64,000 bases of DNA from [Clostridium] celerecrescens 18A (GTDB lineage: Bacteria; Bacillota; Clostridia; Lachnospirales; Lachnospiraceae): contig NZ_PGET01000001.1 in the NCBI RefSeq assembly GCF_002797975.1, positions 3,100,001 through 3,164,000 on the forward strand, written 5' to 3'. Position numbers and translations under genes: made by a program. Positions 8,869 to 17,810 of the stretch are shown piece by piece. The notes under the pieces were generated by a model that saw only the letters and a program-made list of their open reading frames with translations, did no database searches and was not told the DNA's origin. The number at the start of each line of letters is the position of its first letter. The stretch's first letter is position 1.

Positions 8869-10551
8869 TTAAGCTTTTATATCTACCGCCGTCATAAAAG
8901 CACCCTCATACCCCAGGAGTTCACACAACCGGGCAGTATGGGGCTGTTCCAACCGGGCCTTTAACAGGCTTTCTTTCTCATAAAAGACCGTTTCCCCCGG
9001 CCCGTCTTTAAGCACTTTCCCGTGTGCCATAATAATAACCCGTTCAAAGTACTCTGCCACAAAGTCCATGTCATGAAGAATCGCCAGCACAAATTTTCCT
9101 TTTTTACTTAAGGTTCGGACAATCCTGCCCAGCACCGCCCGGCCATTTGCATCCTGGGCAATGGTCGGTTCATCCAAGATAAGCACCTTAGGATCCATAG
9201 CCACCACCGAGGCAATGGCTACCATTTTCCGTTCCGATAAATCCAGGTCATAGGGATTTTCTTCCGCCGCCTCCATAAGCCCTACCATCTCAAGGGCCTC
9301 TGCAGCCAGCTTTTGTGCCTCTTCCCGGCTCTTCCCTAAGTTTAATGGTCCTACCATGACCTCTTCCATCACCCGGTTCTTAAATATCTGGTCATCCGGA
9401 TTCTGGAACACATATCCCACCTTTCCGGCAAGCTGTGCCACGGTTCTTTTGGATATATCCTCGCCTTCAAAGGAAATACTCCCTGCATTTGGCTTTAAAA
9501 GTCCCTTTAACAGCTTGACCAGAGTGGTTTTTCCTGCACCGTTCTGGCCGATGATTGCGGTGGGCCTTGCATCAAGGCAAAGATCCAGGTGTTCGATCAC
9601 CGGAATGTCAGGTTGATAATGAAACTCTAAATCCTGGATCTTAAATACTGTCCGTTCATTTATCTTCTCCTGGCCCATTGCAAACGTCCTGCCGGAAAGC
9701 TTTGGAGGAAACTGGTCCCTTAAACGCTCCATCTGCGCTAACGTGACCGGATAGAGCCTGTCCTCTCCATCGTTCCTGCTCACTCCAAGCGCTCTGCAGA
9801 CCTGGGTATAAACCGGCGGCTTAACACCCAGTTCCTCTAAGTCATTCCTGGAAAAAATCCGTTCCGGAGTATCATAAGCGATCTGCTTTCCTTTATGAAG
9901 AAGGAGGATCTTATCACAGTAAGAAGCCAGCTTCTCCATCTTCTGCTCTACCATGATAATGGTTATACCTGTCTTTGCCAGCTTATCAACTACCCGGAAT
10001 ACCTCTTCACTTCCCTGAGGGTCCAGTTGGGAGGTAGGCTCATCTAGCACGATGACTTTAGGCTCCATGGCAAGGATGCTGGCAATGGCCACCCGCTGCG
10101 TCTGTCCTCCTGATAAATCAAAGGGATTTCTGTCCCTGTATTCTTCAATATCCAGAAGCTTTAAATTTTCTTCCACTCTCTTAAAAATTTCTTCCCTGGG
10201 AATTCCCAGATTCTGAAGCCCAAAGGCGATTTCCTCAAAGACTGTATCCTTTGCCCCGGAAAGCTGGTTAAAAGGATTCTGGAACACAAGGCCCACCTTC
10301 TGGCACAATTCGGCTATGGGAGTTTTCGCCGCTTCCGCTCCGTCAACGAGGAGCCTTCCGCCGTATGCCCCACGAAACATGGTGGGGACCAGACCGGCAA
10401 AGGCCTGGCACAACGTGCTTTTTCCGGCCTTATTTTCACCGGCGATCCCGATAAACTGCCCTTTTTCCACCTGAAAATCAATTCCGTCAAGAGCCAGACG
10501 TTCCGTATGGGGATACCGGTATTTTAAGTTCGTCACTTCGATCAAAGCCAT
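8869..10551 (-). CDS. ECF transporter ATPase, two fused ABC domains (EcfA1A2)
   Basis: About 560 residues with two nucleotide-binding domains in one chain, energising uptake through the membrane parts encoded upstream. Domain 1 has Walker A GENKAGKST, signature LSGGQTQRVAIA and Walker B VIVLDEPTSQLD. Domain 2 has Walker A GQNGAGKTT and Walker B VLILDEPTIAQD, but its signature is degenerate (LSERKMVAIAS instead of LSGGE/Q). I start at ATG 10551, with GGAGGG seven bases upstream; ATG 10566 overlaps that site. It then overlaps the EcfT gene by 10 bp. ECF systems normally have two separate ATPases or a homodimer; a fused chain is a known variant. Confidence 0.92.
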   Translation of the reverse strand: MALIEVTNLKYRYPHTERLALDGIDFQVEKGQFIGIAGENKAGKSTLCQAFAGLVPTMFRGAYGGRLLVDGAEAAKTPIAELCQKVGLVFQNPFNQLSGAKDTVFEEIAFGLQNLGIPREEIFKRVEENLKLLDIEEYRDRNPFDLSGGQTQRVAIASILAMEPKVIVLDEPTSQLDPQGSEEVFRVVDKLAKTGITIIMVEQKMEKLASYCDKILLLHKGKQIAYDTPERIFSRNDLEELGVKPPVYTQVCRALGVSRNDGEDRLYPVTLAQMERLRDQFPPKLSGRTFAMGQEKINERTVFKIQDLEFHYQPDIPVIEHLDLCLDARPTAIIGQNGAGKTTLVKLLKGLLKPNAGSISFEGEDISKRTVAQLAGKVGYVFQNPDDQIFKNRVMEEVMVGPLNLGKSREEAQKLAAEALEMVGLMEAAEENPYDLDLSERKMVAIASVVAMDPKVLILDEPTIAQDANGRAVLGRIVRTLSKKGKFVLAILHDMDFVAEYFERVIIMAHGKVLKDGPGETVFYEKESLLKARLEQPHTARLCELLGYEGAFMTAVDIKA

Positions 10552-11315
10552 GTAAGCACCCTCCATACAATAGAGCCTGCAATAAGCAGAGCCATTAACA
10601 ACATAAATGCCTTGTCCCTGCCTGCCAGACTGTATTCCCTTAAAAACGTCTTTTTATTTTTTGAATCAAATCCCCGCACTTCCAGGGCGATGGCCCTTTC
10701 TCTGGTGTTGATCAGGGAGCTGCTGACCACAGGCGAAATTAACGGGATAAAAGCCCTGGCTCTTACAAGCAGGCTGCCTTCCGTTTCCATTCCCCGGCTT
10801 CTCTGGGCATCCATAATGGTGTTCATAGTCCCCATCATTTGGGGAATAATCTGAAAAACAGAACTGATCATGTATCCAAACCTGGGTGAAAAGCCTGCCT
10901 GTTCCATGGTCTCCACCAGGTCCGCAGGCTTGGTGGTCAATACAAACGTGGCAAAGGCCAAAAGCATGTTTAAGATATTAAGCCCGATCCTGGCAGCATA
11001 AAGAAGCCCTTCCTGATAAAAAGCAAGAGGCCCTAAATGGAAAAGTACCTTCTGGTTTTCCTGGTTAAAAAGGCCATGGATCAAAAAAATGGTGATTATG
11101 ATGGTAAAAGAAAAGGCAATCAGAGGGAAAACCTTCCTGATGATCTTCCCGCTGATCAAAAGACATAGGCTGATGGCCAGAAAAAGGCCGTATATCCACA
11201 GCGCACCCCCGATCAGGGGTGCGCTGACGGCTGCCAGAATATAAAACATCTTGGCAAATGGATGCAGCCTGGTTAAGTAGGTATCTTTATCCACGTATAG
11301 ACTGATACTTTTCAT
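10542..11315 (-). CDS. ECF transporter transmembrane protein (EcfT)
   Basis: A 257-residue integral membrane protein with about five or six hydrophobic segments. The coupling helices carry the two diagnostic Ala-x-Arg-Gly type motifs, AQRSRG and ALEVRG, which contact the ATPases. It joins the ATPase downstream and the S component upstream into a complete group I-like ECF importer. The start ATG at 11315 has AAAGG ten bases before it; the gap to the S component is 20 bp. Confidence 0.93.
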   Translation of the reverse strand: MKSISLYVDKDTYLTRLHPFAKMFYILAAVSAPLIGGALWIYGLFLAISLCLLISGKIIRKVFPLIAFSFTIIITIFLIHGLFNQENQKVLFHLGPLAFYQEGLLYAARIGLNILNMLLAFATFVLTTKPADLVETMEQAGFSPRFGYMISSVFQIIPQMMGTMNTIMDAQRSRGMETEGSLLVRARAFIPLISPVVSSSLINTRERAIALEVRGFDSKNKKTFLREYSLAGRDKAFMLLMALLIAGSIVWRVLTWL

Positions 11316-11335
11316 ATAATTCTGCCTTTCCTGCT

Positions 11336-11938
11336 TTAATCCAGACTTGCCACTTCATCATCCATTTCATAAAGGGAAGTCAGTTTCTTTGGAAGACCTT
11401 TAATGATGGCGTATACGATCAAAAGGGTAATCAATTTATCCGGCACATCCACGAGGACTTCATCAAGGAAGGAGCCAAAAGCAACGGGAAGCCCTGAAGC
11501 CTGTGACCAGGCAAAGACAGCATCTCCCCAGATATTGCCTGTTGTTCCGCCCCAGAAAATGATATTTAAAGGAGTGGAGATCACAACAGCCGTAAGGCCT
11601 GCCACACAGGCGGTGAGAATAGCTCCGGAAAGCTTTTCCATATGGCCAAGCCTTGCCATGATTCCAACTGCGACACCGATACCTAAGCTGGTTAAGGCAT
11701 ATACCAGAGTGATGGAATCACCGGTGGTAAATCCATAAATTAAATTGTTGGCCGCACCGCAGATTCCCCCGATCACGGGTCCCCCAAGAATACCGCCGAT
11801 GCAGGTACCGATAGAATCCAGCCAAAGCGGAAGCTTTAAAACAGACGCAAAAAGCTTTCCTAAATAATTGATTCCAATACAAGCCGGAATCAACACAAAA
11901 CAGGCTGCATTCAATTTGGTCTTAAATAAATTTTTCAT
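11336..11938 (-). CDS. ECF transporter substrate-binding S component
   Basis: About 200 residues with six predicted membrane helices, the size of ECF S components. Hydrophobic glycine-rich segments include GGILGGPVIGGICGAANNLI. It gives the importer its specificity. The substrate cannot be read from the sequence, but the gene lies 21 bp after a nucleoside phosphorylase in the same operon, so a nucleoside or base is likely. I choose ATG 11938, with GGAGG nine bases upstream, over ATG 11953 that overlaps the site. Confidence 0.88.
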   Translation of the reverse strand: MKNLFKTKLNAACFVLIPACIGINYLGKLFASVLKLPLWLDSIGTCIGGILGGPVIGGICGAANNLIYGFTTGDSITLVYALTSLGIGVAVGIMARLGHMEKLSGAILTACVAGLTAVVISTPLNIIFWGGTTGNIWGDAVFAWSQASGLPVAFGSFLDEVLVDVPDKLITLLIVYAIIKGLPKKLTSLYEMDDEVASLD

Positions 11939-11959
11939 CTCAATTTCCTCCATTTTTTT

Positions 11960-12700
11960 TTAACCTTTATCCATACGGACAAAGGCCTCCAATGCCGTAA
12001 GGATCTCCAAATGCTCTCCCCTCATCATGGCGGACTCTCCGCCCGTATAGCTGTTGATGTTTTCCTCTATGGACTCCTCAGACTCCACCACCACGTTTAA
12101 TATGGAGGCGGTTTTTACTCCCCGCAGTCCGCCCACCACAAACAACGCGGCAGTTTCCATATCAGAACCCATGACACCTTTACCAGCCCAGTAAGCGCAG
12201 ACCTCCTTTTCCTCATCAATGTAAAAGCTGTCATGGCTTCTGGCTATTCCCACATGAGATCTCGCCCCCAATTCCCCTGCACTTTCCATGCAGGCCAGTA
12301 AAAGCTTTGTATCCGGTATCGCCGGATAGATGGAATCTGCATAAGAGGATGAGGCTCCGTCATCCCGGACAGCTCCATTCACCAGAATTAAATCGCCAAG
12401 GCGGATCCCCTTTTGAAGCGCTCCGCAGCTTCCGATCCGGATCATGGCCTTAACCCCGATTCTTGCCAGTTCCTCCACTGCGATTGCCGCAGACGCACCT
12501 CCAATCCCTGTAGATACCGCCATAACAGGCACTCCTCTGTATTTTCCCTTAATACTTCGGAATTCCCTGTTAAACGCCAGTTCCTCCGTATCCGTCAGAC
12601 AGGCTGCAATCCGGTCCAGGCGTTTTGGGTCACCCGGCAGCAGCGCATAGGGAACGGCCTGTTCTTCTGACAGCTTGATATGAGGCATGATCTCAACCAC
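11960..12700 (-). CDS. Nucleoside phosphorylase (uridine/purine NP-I family)
   Basis: About 246 residues of the hexameric NP-I family, which splits nucleosides with phosphate into a base and ribose-1-phosphate. The family marks are intact: LLPGDPKRLDRI (phosphate and ribose contacts), IRIGSCGALQKGIRLGD, and SDMETAALF for ribose binding. Which base it accepts is not decided by these motifs; uridine phosphorylase-like is my first choice. Heads the ECF operon. The SD AAAGGAG directly abuts ATG 12709 with no spacer, whereas GTG 12700 is nine bases away, so I prefer GTG 12700; this is not certain. Confidence 0.9.
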   Translation of the reverse strand: MVEIMPHIKLSEEQAVPYALLPGDPKRLDRIAACLTDTEELAFNREFRSIKGKYRGVPVMAVSTGIGGASAAIAVEELARIGVKAMIRIGSCGALQKGIRLGDLILVNGAVRDDGASSSYADSIYPAIPDTKLLLACMESAGELGARSHVGIARSHDSFYIDEEKEVCAYWAGKGVMGSDMETAALFVVGGLRGVKTASILNVVVESEESIEENINSYTGGESAMMRGEHLEILTALEAFVRMDKG

Positions 12701-12734
12701 AGGTATCATCTCCTTTCACCTTTTTTATGTCCTG

Positions 12735-12763
12735 AATGTAGCACAAAGAGGCCATCCTGTCAA
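12735..12763 (-). promoter_or_regulatory. Promoter of nucleoside phosphorylase/ECF operon with overlapping palindrome
   Basis: On the minus strand TTGACA (12758-12763) is separated by exactly 17 bp from TACATT (12735-12740). The -35 box is one arm of a 16-bp inverted repeat TGTCAATCTGTTGACA at 12758-12773, which is well placed for repressor binding. Confidence 0.7.
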
Positions 12764-12836
12764 TCTGTTGACACAAACTATAACCTGATAATAATACCTT
12801 TTTCACGAAACAGTCCGTCTATTTCACCTGGCCGCA

Positions 12837-12864
12837 TTGACTTATCATGTATTCGTGATAAAAT
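12837..12864 (+). promoter_or_regulatory. Promoter of the tandem rpiR genes with embedded palindrome
   Basis: TTGACT (12837-12842), 16 bp, TAAAAT (12859-12864). The spacer holds the imperfect palindrome TTATCATGTATTCGTGATAA (12842-12861), arms TTATCA/TGATAA perfect, a likely autoregulatory operator. Confidence 0.65.
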
Positions 12865-12893
12865 GGACGGAGAGATTTACGAGGAGGTTTCCT

Positions 12894-13718
12894 ATGGTCA
12901 CACTTCATCTGGATGACGCTGTTATCAAAAGCCTGAGCAACAATGAACTGAATGTCCTGAAATATGTCTACGAACATTCGGATGAGGTTTTGGATATGAG
13001 CATACAGACACTGGCATCCCAGACATCTTATTCCTCTGCCACAATTCTGCGCTTCTGCAAGAAGCTTGGATATTCCGGCTTTGCGGAATTCAAATATGCC
13101 CTCCGCGCAGAGGGAAGAAACGAAAATCACGGACCCGCGGCTGCAAAAGCCCAGAATTTTAATACAAGGATCATGATTGACAACCTGTGTTCCAACGTCG
13201 AAGGAACCTCCAATCTGATATCGGAAGACCAGCTCAGCCATACGTTCCGGTATTTTGACAGCAACTGTCCCATTTACTTATGGGCCCCGGGAGGGATCAC
13301 TTCTATTCTTAGCGACTACTTTGAGAAGCTTCTTTTCTCCATCGGACGCCAGAATGTATACAAGATCGAATCCAGTAAAATGGGGGAACACATTTTAAGA
13401 AATATCCACTCGGAATCCCTGCTGATCTTAATCAGCACCACCGGGGATTTCGGACCGACTGTACGTCTGGGCAAGATCGCCCGGATGAACAATGTCCCGA
13501 TTCTATCCATCACCCCATATACCAACAATGAAGTTGCCAATTTAGCCACTGTCAACTTCCGCTTCTTCACCAACCAGCGCGAGAACCGGGGAGCGGAGTT
13601 CACTTCCAGGCTTCCGGTGTTTTATATGATCAATGCTATTATATGCTGTTACCTTCAGTACAAGCTGTCCGGCCGGGAACAAACGGAACAGGGGGATAAC
13701 CATGATTCCTTTATTTGA
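12894..13718 (+). CDS. RpiR-family (HTH plus SIS) regulator, tandem copy 1
   Basis: About 274 residues. The N-terminal HTH_6 domain (about 1-80) shows TLASQTSYSSATILRFCKK, the usual RpiR recognition helix, followed by LGYSGFAEFKYAL. A sugar-isomerase (SIS) domain follows at about 110-250, with LILISTTGDFGPTVRL and VPILSITPYTNNEVA resembling phosphosugar-binding loops. The start ATG 12894 has GAGGAGG six bases upstream; the longer frame from 12837 lacks one and would cover the promoter. The next rpiR gene overlaps its end by 17 bp. It is divergent from the nucleoside phosphorylase operon and convergent with PTS-GH4 locus 1; either could be its target. Confidence 0.9.
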   Translation: MVTLHLDDAVIKSLSNNELNVLKYVYEHSDEVLDMSIQTLASQTSYSSATILRFCKKLGYSGFAEFKYALRAEGRNENHGPAAAKAQNFNTRIMIDNLCSNVEGTSNLISEDQLSHTFRYFDSNCPIYLWAPGGITSILSDYFEKLLFSIGRQNVYKIESSKMGEHILRNIHSESLLILISTTGDFGPTVRLGKIARMNNVPILSITPYTNNEVANLATVNFRFFTNQRENRGAEFTSRLPVFYMINAIICCYLQYKLSGREQTEQGDNHDSFI

Positions 13719-14487
13719 GAAAGCACATCATTTGCACCTTACGGATACGGAAGAAGAAATCCTTAAGTATTTTGAGTCCAATCTTCCCTCGTCCGTGTAT
13801 ACCAATTTAAATGACTTAAGTGCCAGCCTGTATACCTCCAATGCTACCATTGTCCGTTTCTGCCAAAAGCTGGGACTGAAAGGCTATAATGAATTCAAAT
13901 ACCAGGTGCGAAAGGAATTAAAACAGCTTCACCCCCAGAACTTCCGTACCGATGATCTGATCCACCATTCTCTCGCCCTGTTTAAGGATAATCTGGATCA
14001 GATCGATGAAGAGAAGCTGGAAGAGATCGCCGGGCTTTTAACCAGTGACAGGCCCATCTATATCTACGGCTCCAATTTAAGCTCCCTTGCCGCCAAATAC
14101 CTCCAGACGGTCTTAAACACCCTTGACTATCCCTGTATTCTGGTTGAGTGGCGGCGCCTGTTGAACGGTCTTGTACATGAGATAAACAGCGACGCCGTGC
14201 TTTTCATCATCACGGCCCATGGAGATGCCAGGCGGTATCTGTCTGTATTCCGGAAGGCTAAGGCCCGCGGCACCATTACGATACTGCTCACCTGTGAGAA
14301 GGACAGTCCTCTGATCCCCTACAGCACCTTCGCACTCTGCACCAATGACAGGAATGAGGAGTACCGTCATGTAGATATCAATCCCAGACTTGGAATCCTG
14401 ACGATTGTCCAGCTTCTGATTGAACTGGCCGCCAGGATCAGACAAAATTCCCAGTCAGACGGTGATCCATTAGATTCCCAGTCTTAA
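13702..14487 (+). CDS. RpiR-family regulator, tandem copy 2
   Basis: About 261 residues, same architecture as its neighbour: HTH (LSASLYTSNATIVRFCQK, then LGLKGYNEFKYQV) and a SIS domain (PIYIYGSNLSSLAAKYLQT and ILLTCEKDSPLI). ATG 13702 has AGGGGG a few bases upstream inside the end of copy 1, with a 17-bp overlap, so translation is coupled. The two proteins differ in their SIS parts, which suggests either a heterodimer or two ligands. Ends just before PTS-GH4 locus 1, which is on the opposite strand. Confidence 0.9.
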   Translation: MIPLFEKAHHLHLTDTEEEILKYFESNLPSSVYTNLNDLSASLYTSNATIVRFCQKLGLKGYNEFKYQVRKELKQLHPQNFRTDDLIHHSLALFKDNLDQIDEEKLEEIAGLLTSDRPIYIYGSNLSSLAAKYLQTVLNTLDYPCILVEWRRLLNGLVHEINSDAVLFIITAHGDARRYLSVFRKAKARGTITILLTCEKDSPLIPYSTFALCTNDRNEEYRHVDINPRLGILTIVQLLIELAARIRQNSQSDGDPLDSQS

Positions 14488-14497
14488 CGAAATAAGA

Positions 14498-14536
14498 AAG
14501 CTGCCCCGTTCCATGTTTCCCATGGCCGGGCAGCTT
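14498..14536. terminator. Bidirectional terminator between rpiR copy 2 and PTS locus 1
   Basis: Outer arms 14498-14506 and 14528-14536 (AAGCTGCCC) plus inner arms 14511-14515 and 14521-14525 (CCATG) form a strong hairpin in the 62-bp convergent gap. Short pyrimidine runs follow on both strands. Confidence 0.75.
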
Positions 14537-14549
14537 CCTCTTTGTTTCT

Positions 14550-16073
14550 TTAATATTTTAATACTTCCCTTACATTTGATGCAATTCCTTCCACCTTCGG
14601 TCCATAAATCACCTGGATATGTGTATCACTGGTGCGGACAATTCCCATGGAACCTGTTTTCTTTAAAAGTTCATCACTCACCATTGCCATATCTTTTATA
14701 TCCACACGAAGTCTGGTCAGGCAGTTGTTCACCGTTGTGATATTACCATATCCGCCAAGTCCCTCTATGATTTTCGATGCGAGGGCTTTTTGTTTTTCTT
14801 CCATAGTGCTCTCCGAAACATCCGCCTCCTGCTCTTCGTCAGATACATCGATGGAAAGCTGTTTTCTCGTCAGATAGCTTTTAAATACAAAATAATAAAT
14901 GACGGAGAAGAACGGTCCGGTAATGATCACCCAATACCAGCGGGATCCTGGCTGGAATACGCCCCAGATCAGGAAATCGATCAGACCGCCGCCAGTATTG
15001 CCGATAATAACCTTAAATGCCGACATCAGCAGGAAGGACAGGCCGCCCATTAACGCATGGAACAAAAACAGCGGCGGTGCAATAAACATGAATGAGAATT
15101 CCAATGGTTCTGTAATGCCTGACACAATGCTGGCTGCAACGCCTGCAATCATAAGAGCCTTTACTTTATTCTTTTTCTCCGGAGGAGAGGTCCTGTAAAT
15201 AGCCAGTGCTGCTGCAGGAAGGCCAAACATCATCATCGGCATTTTGCCCTGTCCTAAAAATACCGTAAACGGCCTCAGTTCTGAGATGTCTACCTTGTCA
15301 ACGAATTGAAGGAAGATATTTAAGCATCCTTCCACTCCTTCATAGGTTCCACCAATGGAGGTGGTACGGAAAATACCGTTTAATACATGGTGCAGACCGG
15401 TAGGAATCAGCAGCCGCTCCAGGAATCCATAGCCAAATACACCGACCAGTCCTGTAGCGGATATCAAACCTCCCAATCCGTCAATGACCATGGAAACCGG
15501 TGACCATAGGATCGGCGCGGCAAGACCCACAACTGCCATAGCCATAATAACAACAATGGCAACAAAACGTTTTCCTCCATAAAAGGAGATTGCTACCGGA
15601 AATGTAACTTTATGATACCGGTTATGGAGTGAGGCAGTCATGATACCTGCAACAATACCTGCGACCGCGCCCATATCCAGGGTTTCTACTCCCAGAATCG
15701 TGGATATCTTTAAAGCGCCAAAATTCATAAAACCGGAATTAATCATACATGCCGATGCCACCAGAAATGTATAATAACCGATGAATCCTGCAAATGCCGC
15801 TATTTCCTTTTCCTCCCTCGCCATTCCAAAGGAAATGGAAATGGAGAACAGCACCGGGATCAATGTAAATACAACACCTGATATTTTATTTAAAGTAGAA
15901 ATAATGAAATAAATAAGCCCCTGCTGTAAAAACGGAACAGCCGACTGTACCTGCGCTTTCATAAGCGCAGAGGTTAACCCCAAAACGATACCGCATGCGG
16001 CCAAAGCAGCAATCGGCATCAGCAAACTACGGCCGAGAGCCGAGAAAAAATTCATTGCCCTGTTTTTTTTCAT
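14550..16073 (-). CDS. PTS alpha-glucoside-type transporter subunit IIBC (locus 1)
   Basis: About 507 residues of the Glc-family PTS permeases (MalP/AglA/GlvC-like). The IIC part has about ten membrane segments with the family marks FGYGFLERLLIPTGLHH and GITEPLEFSFMF. The C-terminal IIB domain holds the phosphocysteine in NNCLTRLRVD. No IIA domain is present, so phosphate must come from a separate EIIA. It imports a disaccharide with phosphorylation. ATG 16073 is preceded by GGGAGAGG; I prefer it over ATG 16094. It follows the GH4 gene by 109 bp on the same strand; together they form an uptake and cleavage unit. Confidence 0.93.
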   Translation of the reverse strand: MKKNRAMNFFSALGRSLLMPIAALAACGIVLGLTSALMKAQVQSAVPFLQQGLIYFIISTLNKISGVVFTLIPVLFSISISFGMAREEKEIAAFAGFIGYYTFLVASACMINSGFMNFGALKISTILGVETLDMGAVAGIVAGIMTASLHNRYHKVTFPVAISFYGGKRFVAIVVIMAMAVVGLAAPILWSPVSMVIDGLGGLISATGLVGVFGYGFLERLLIPTGLHHVLNGIFRTTSIGGTYEGVEGCLNIFLQFVDKVDISELRPFTVFLGQGKMPMMMFGLPAAALAIYRTSPPEKKNKVKALMIAGVAASIVSGITEPLEFSFMFIAPPLFLFHALMGGLSFLLMSAFKVIIGNTGGGLIDFLIWGVFQPGSRWYWVIITGPFFSVIYYFVFKSYLTRKQLSIDVSDEEQEADVSESTMEEKQKALASKIIEGLGGYGNITTVNNCLTRLRVDIKDMAMVSDELLKKTGSMGIVRTSDTHIQVIYGPKVEGIASNVREVLKY

Positions 16074-16182
16074 GATAATATCCTCTCCCATCACAGGCTA
16101 CCCTGCAACGCTACATCCTGTTTTCTTATGATTCTCCATAGGAGTACATTTCATTTCACTCCCGCCAAGTTTTTGCTTCCCC

Positions 16183-17508
16183 TTATTTTAACTCCGGCCA
16201 CATTCCTTTATTTGCTTCAATCAAAGCATCCAGTACCTTTCTTGCTTTCTTTGCATCGCCTATCAGCCTGTTAAGGGTAAATGCCTCCAAAGCCTTCTGA
16301 TAAGAATTCTCAAAATAAGCATCTACAATCAGCTTCTCACAGGATACCTGGTTCACCAAAAGCCCCAGATAGAACTGTGGAATATTTCCTACTCTCATGG
16401 GGCGTGGGCCATTTGCTCCAAGTTCGCATACAACTTCTACCATGGCATCGTCCTGCATATTGGCTATCGCACCGTTGTTCTCAACAATCAGGATATGCCT
16501 GTCATTTTTATTAAAAGCAATGGATTCCGCAACCTTAATCATCATTTCGGCATGGGCATCGGAGATCTCATCAAACTTATCTCCCAGCTTTCCTTCTTTG
16601 ATCACCTGGGCACATTCCCTAAATACCCGTTTTTCTCTCCCCGCCATAACCTCATCCGCACGGGTAAAATCAGCATCCAGATGACTGGCCTTATATTCCG
16701 GATATAAGTAATACTGGTCATAGGTGTTGGGCAGAAACTCCGGGAAATCTTCCATGATTGTCTTTACCATTCCGTAAGTATCCAGCCAGGACTTATCTCT
16801 CTGTTCCGCATCCTGGGGAAGGAAACCGTTCTGGGCAACCATTTCCCTGATCTTTGGAAGTAAGTCTTCACCCGTATGAACGTCATACATATGGGTGAAC
16901 CAGCCATAATGGTTCAGTCCAAAGTAAACCGGGTCTAAATCCTCCCAACTGCATTTTAAAAGTCTGCTGCAGGAACGTACCACATTCTCCGGCTGGTCGC
17001 AGATGTTTAAGATTCTCTTGTCATCCGGAAATTCTCTGCGGAGCGCTTCCGCAACAATTGCTGCGGGATTGGAGTAGTTTAATATCCATGCATCCGGTGC
17101 ATAGGTGCGGATATCGTGTACGGCCTTGATCATATCCACACAGGACCTGAGACCATAGGCCATCCCTCCTGCCCCGCAGGTTTCCTGCCCGATGATTCCC
17201 ATGCTCAGCGGAATGTGCTCATCCTTTGCACGCATCGGAAGCCCTCCGGAGCGCATCTGCATAAATATGAAATCCATTCCCTCATAAGCTTCCTTAACAT
17301 CGGTTGTGTAAGAGAAATCCAGCTCCGGAAATCTTTCCTTAAACAGAATCTCACCATACTTCCCAATGGGTTCCTGGCGGTCGTTGTCGATGTCGAACAG
17401 CACCAGCTTCTTTAAAGGGAACTCCTCTTTAAGTCTGACAAAGGACTTTAAGAAACCCAGTGTAAAAGTGCTTCCCCCTCCAACGATGCATACGTTAAAT
17501 GTTCTCAT
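16183..17508 (-). CDS. GH4 6-phospho-glycosidase (locus 1)
   Basis: A 441-residue NAD- and metal-dependent family 4 glycosidase acting on the phosphorylated disaccharide made by the PTS. Near the N-terminus is the dinucleotide loop CIVGGGSTFT. The metal-binding Cys is C170 in NICDQPEN and the partner His is H200 in FGLNHYGWF. Family members cleaving alpha-linkages typically read CDMP here and beta-specific ones CN(V/I)P; CDQP keeps the Asp, so alpha is favoured but not proven. The ATG has AAAAGGAG eight bases upstream. First gene of the locus; a palindrome about 70 bp upstream is a candidate operator. Confidence 0.92.
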   Translation of the reverse strand: MRTFNVCIVGGGSTFTLGFLKSFVRLKEEFPLKKLVLFDIDNDRQEPIGKYGEILFKERFPELDFSYTTDVKEAYEGMDFIFMQMRSGGLPMRAKDEHIPLSMGIIGQETCGAGGMAYGLRSCVDMIKAVHDIRTYAPDAWILNYSNPAAIVAEALRREFPDDKRILNICDQPENVVRSCSRLLKCSWEDLDPVYFGLNHYGWFTHMYDVHTGEDLLPKIREMVAQNGFLPQDAEQRDKSWLDTYGMVKTIMEDFPEFLPNTYDQYYLYPEYKASHLDADFTRADEVMAGREKRVFRECAQVIKEGKLGDKFDEISDAHAEMMIKVAESIAFNKNDRHILIVENNGAIANMQDDAMVEVVCELGANGPRPMRVGNIPQFYLGLLVNQVSCEKLIVDAYFENSYQKALEAFTLNRLIGDAKKARKVLDALIEANKGMWPELK

Positions 17509-17578
17509 TGTTTTTCTCCTTTTCCGCTTTTTTACTTATCTTTATCTGATGGCCTTATGATACTTCATTTCATTTAAC

Positions 17579-17595
17579 GTGTAAATAGTTTCACA
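17579..17595. promoter_or_regulatory. Candidate RpiR-type operator, GH4 locus 1
   Basis: GTGTAAATAGTTTCACA is an imperfect palindrome about 70 bp upstream of the GH4 start. It resembles the sites at 26823-26838 and 47307-47320 upstream of the other two PTS-GH4 loci. Confidence 0.5.
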
Positions 17596-17771
17596 TGCAT
17601 ACGGATAAGATCCCGTATTTCAACATTTATTACTCTTGTAGTAACATCTTTCACTCCATAATAATTATGATTTCTATCAAAAATAATGCCTGCATTAAGT
17701 GACGGGGATTCTGAGCTAAGGCCATTTGGAGATAAAAAACGGACTCCGGAGAATTCTTCAGAAGTCCTATT

Positions 17772-17810
17772 AAAAAAGCCGGTTCGGATATAATACCCGA
17801 ACCGGCTTTC
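17772..17810 (-). terminator. Terminator of second L,D-transpeptidase gene
   Basis: An 11-bp perfect stem, arms 17777-17787 and 17797-17807 (AGCCGGTTCGG), followed on the minus strand by a run of six T. It lies 31 bp after the stop at 17842. Confidence 0.88.
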
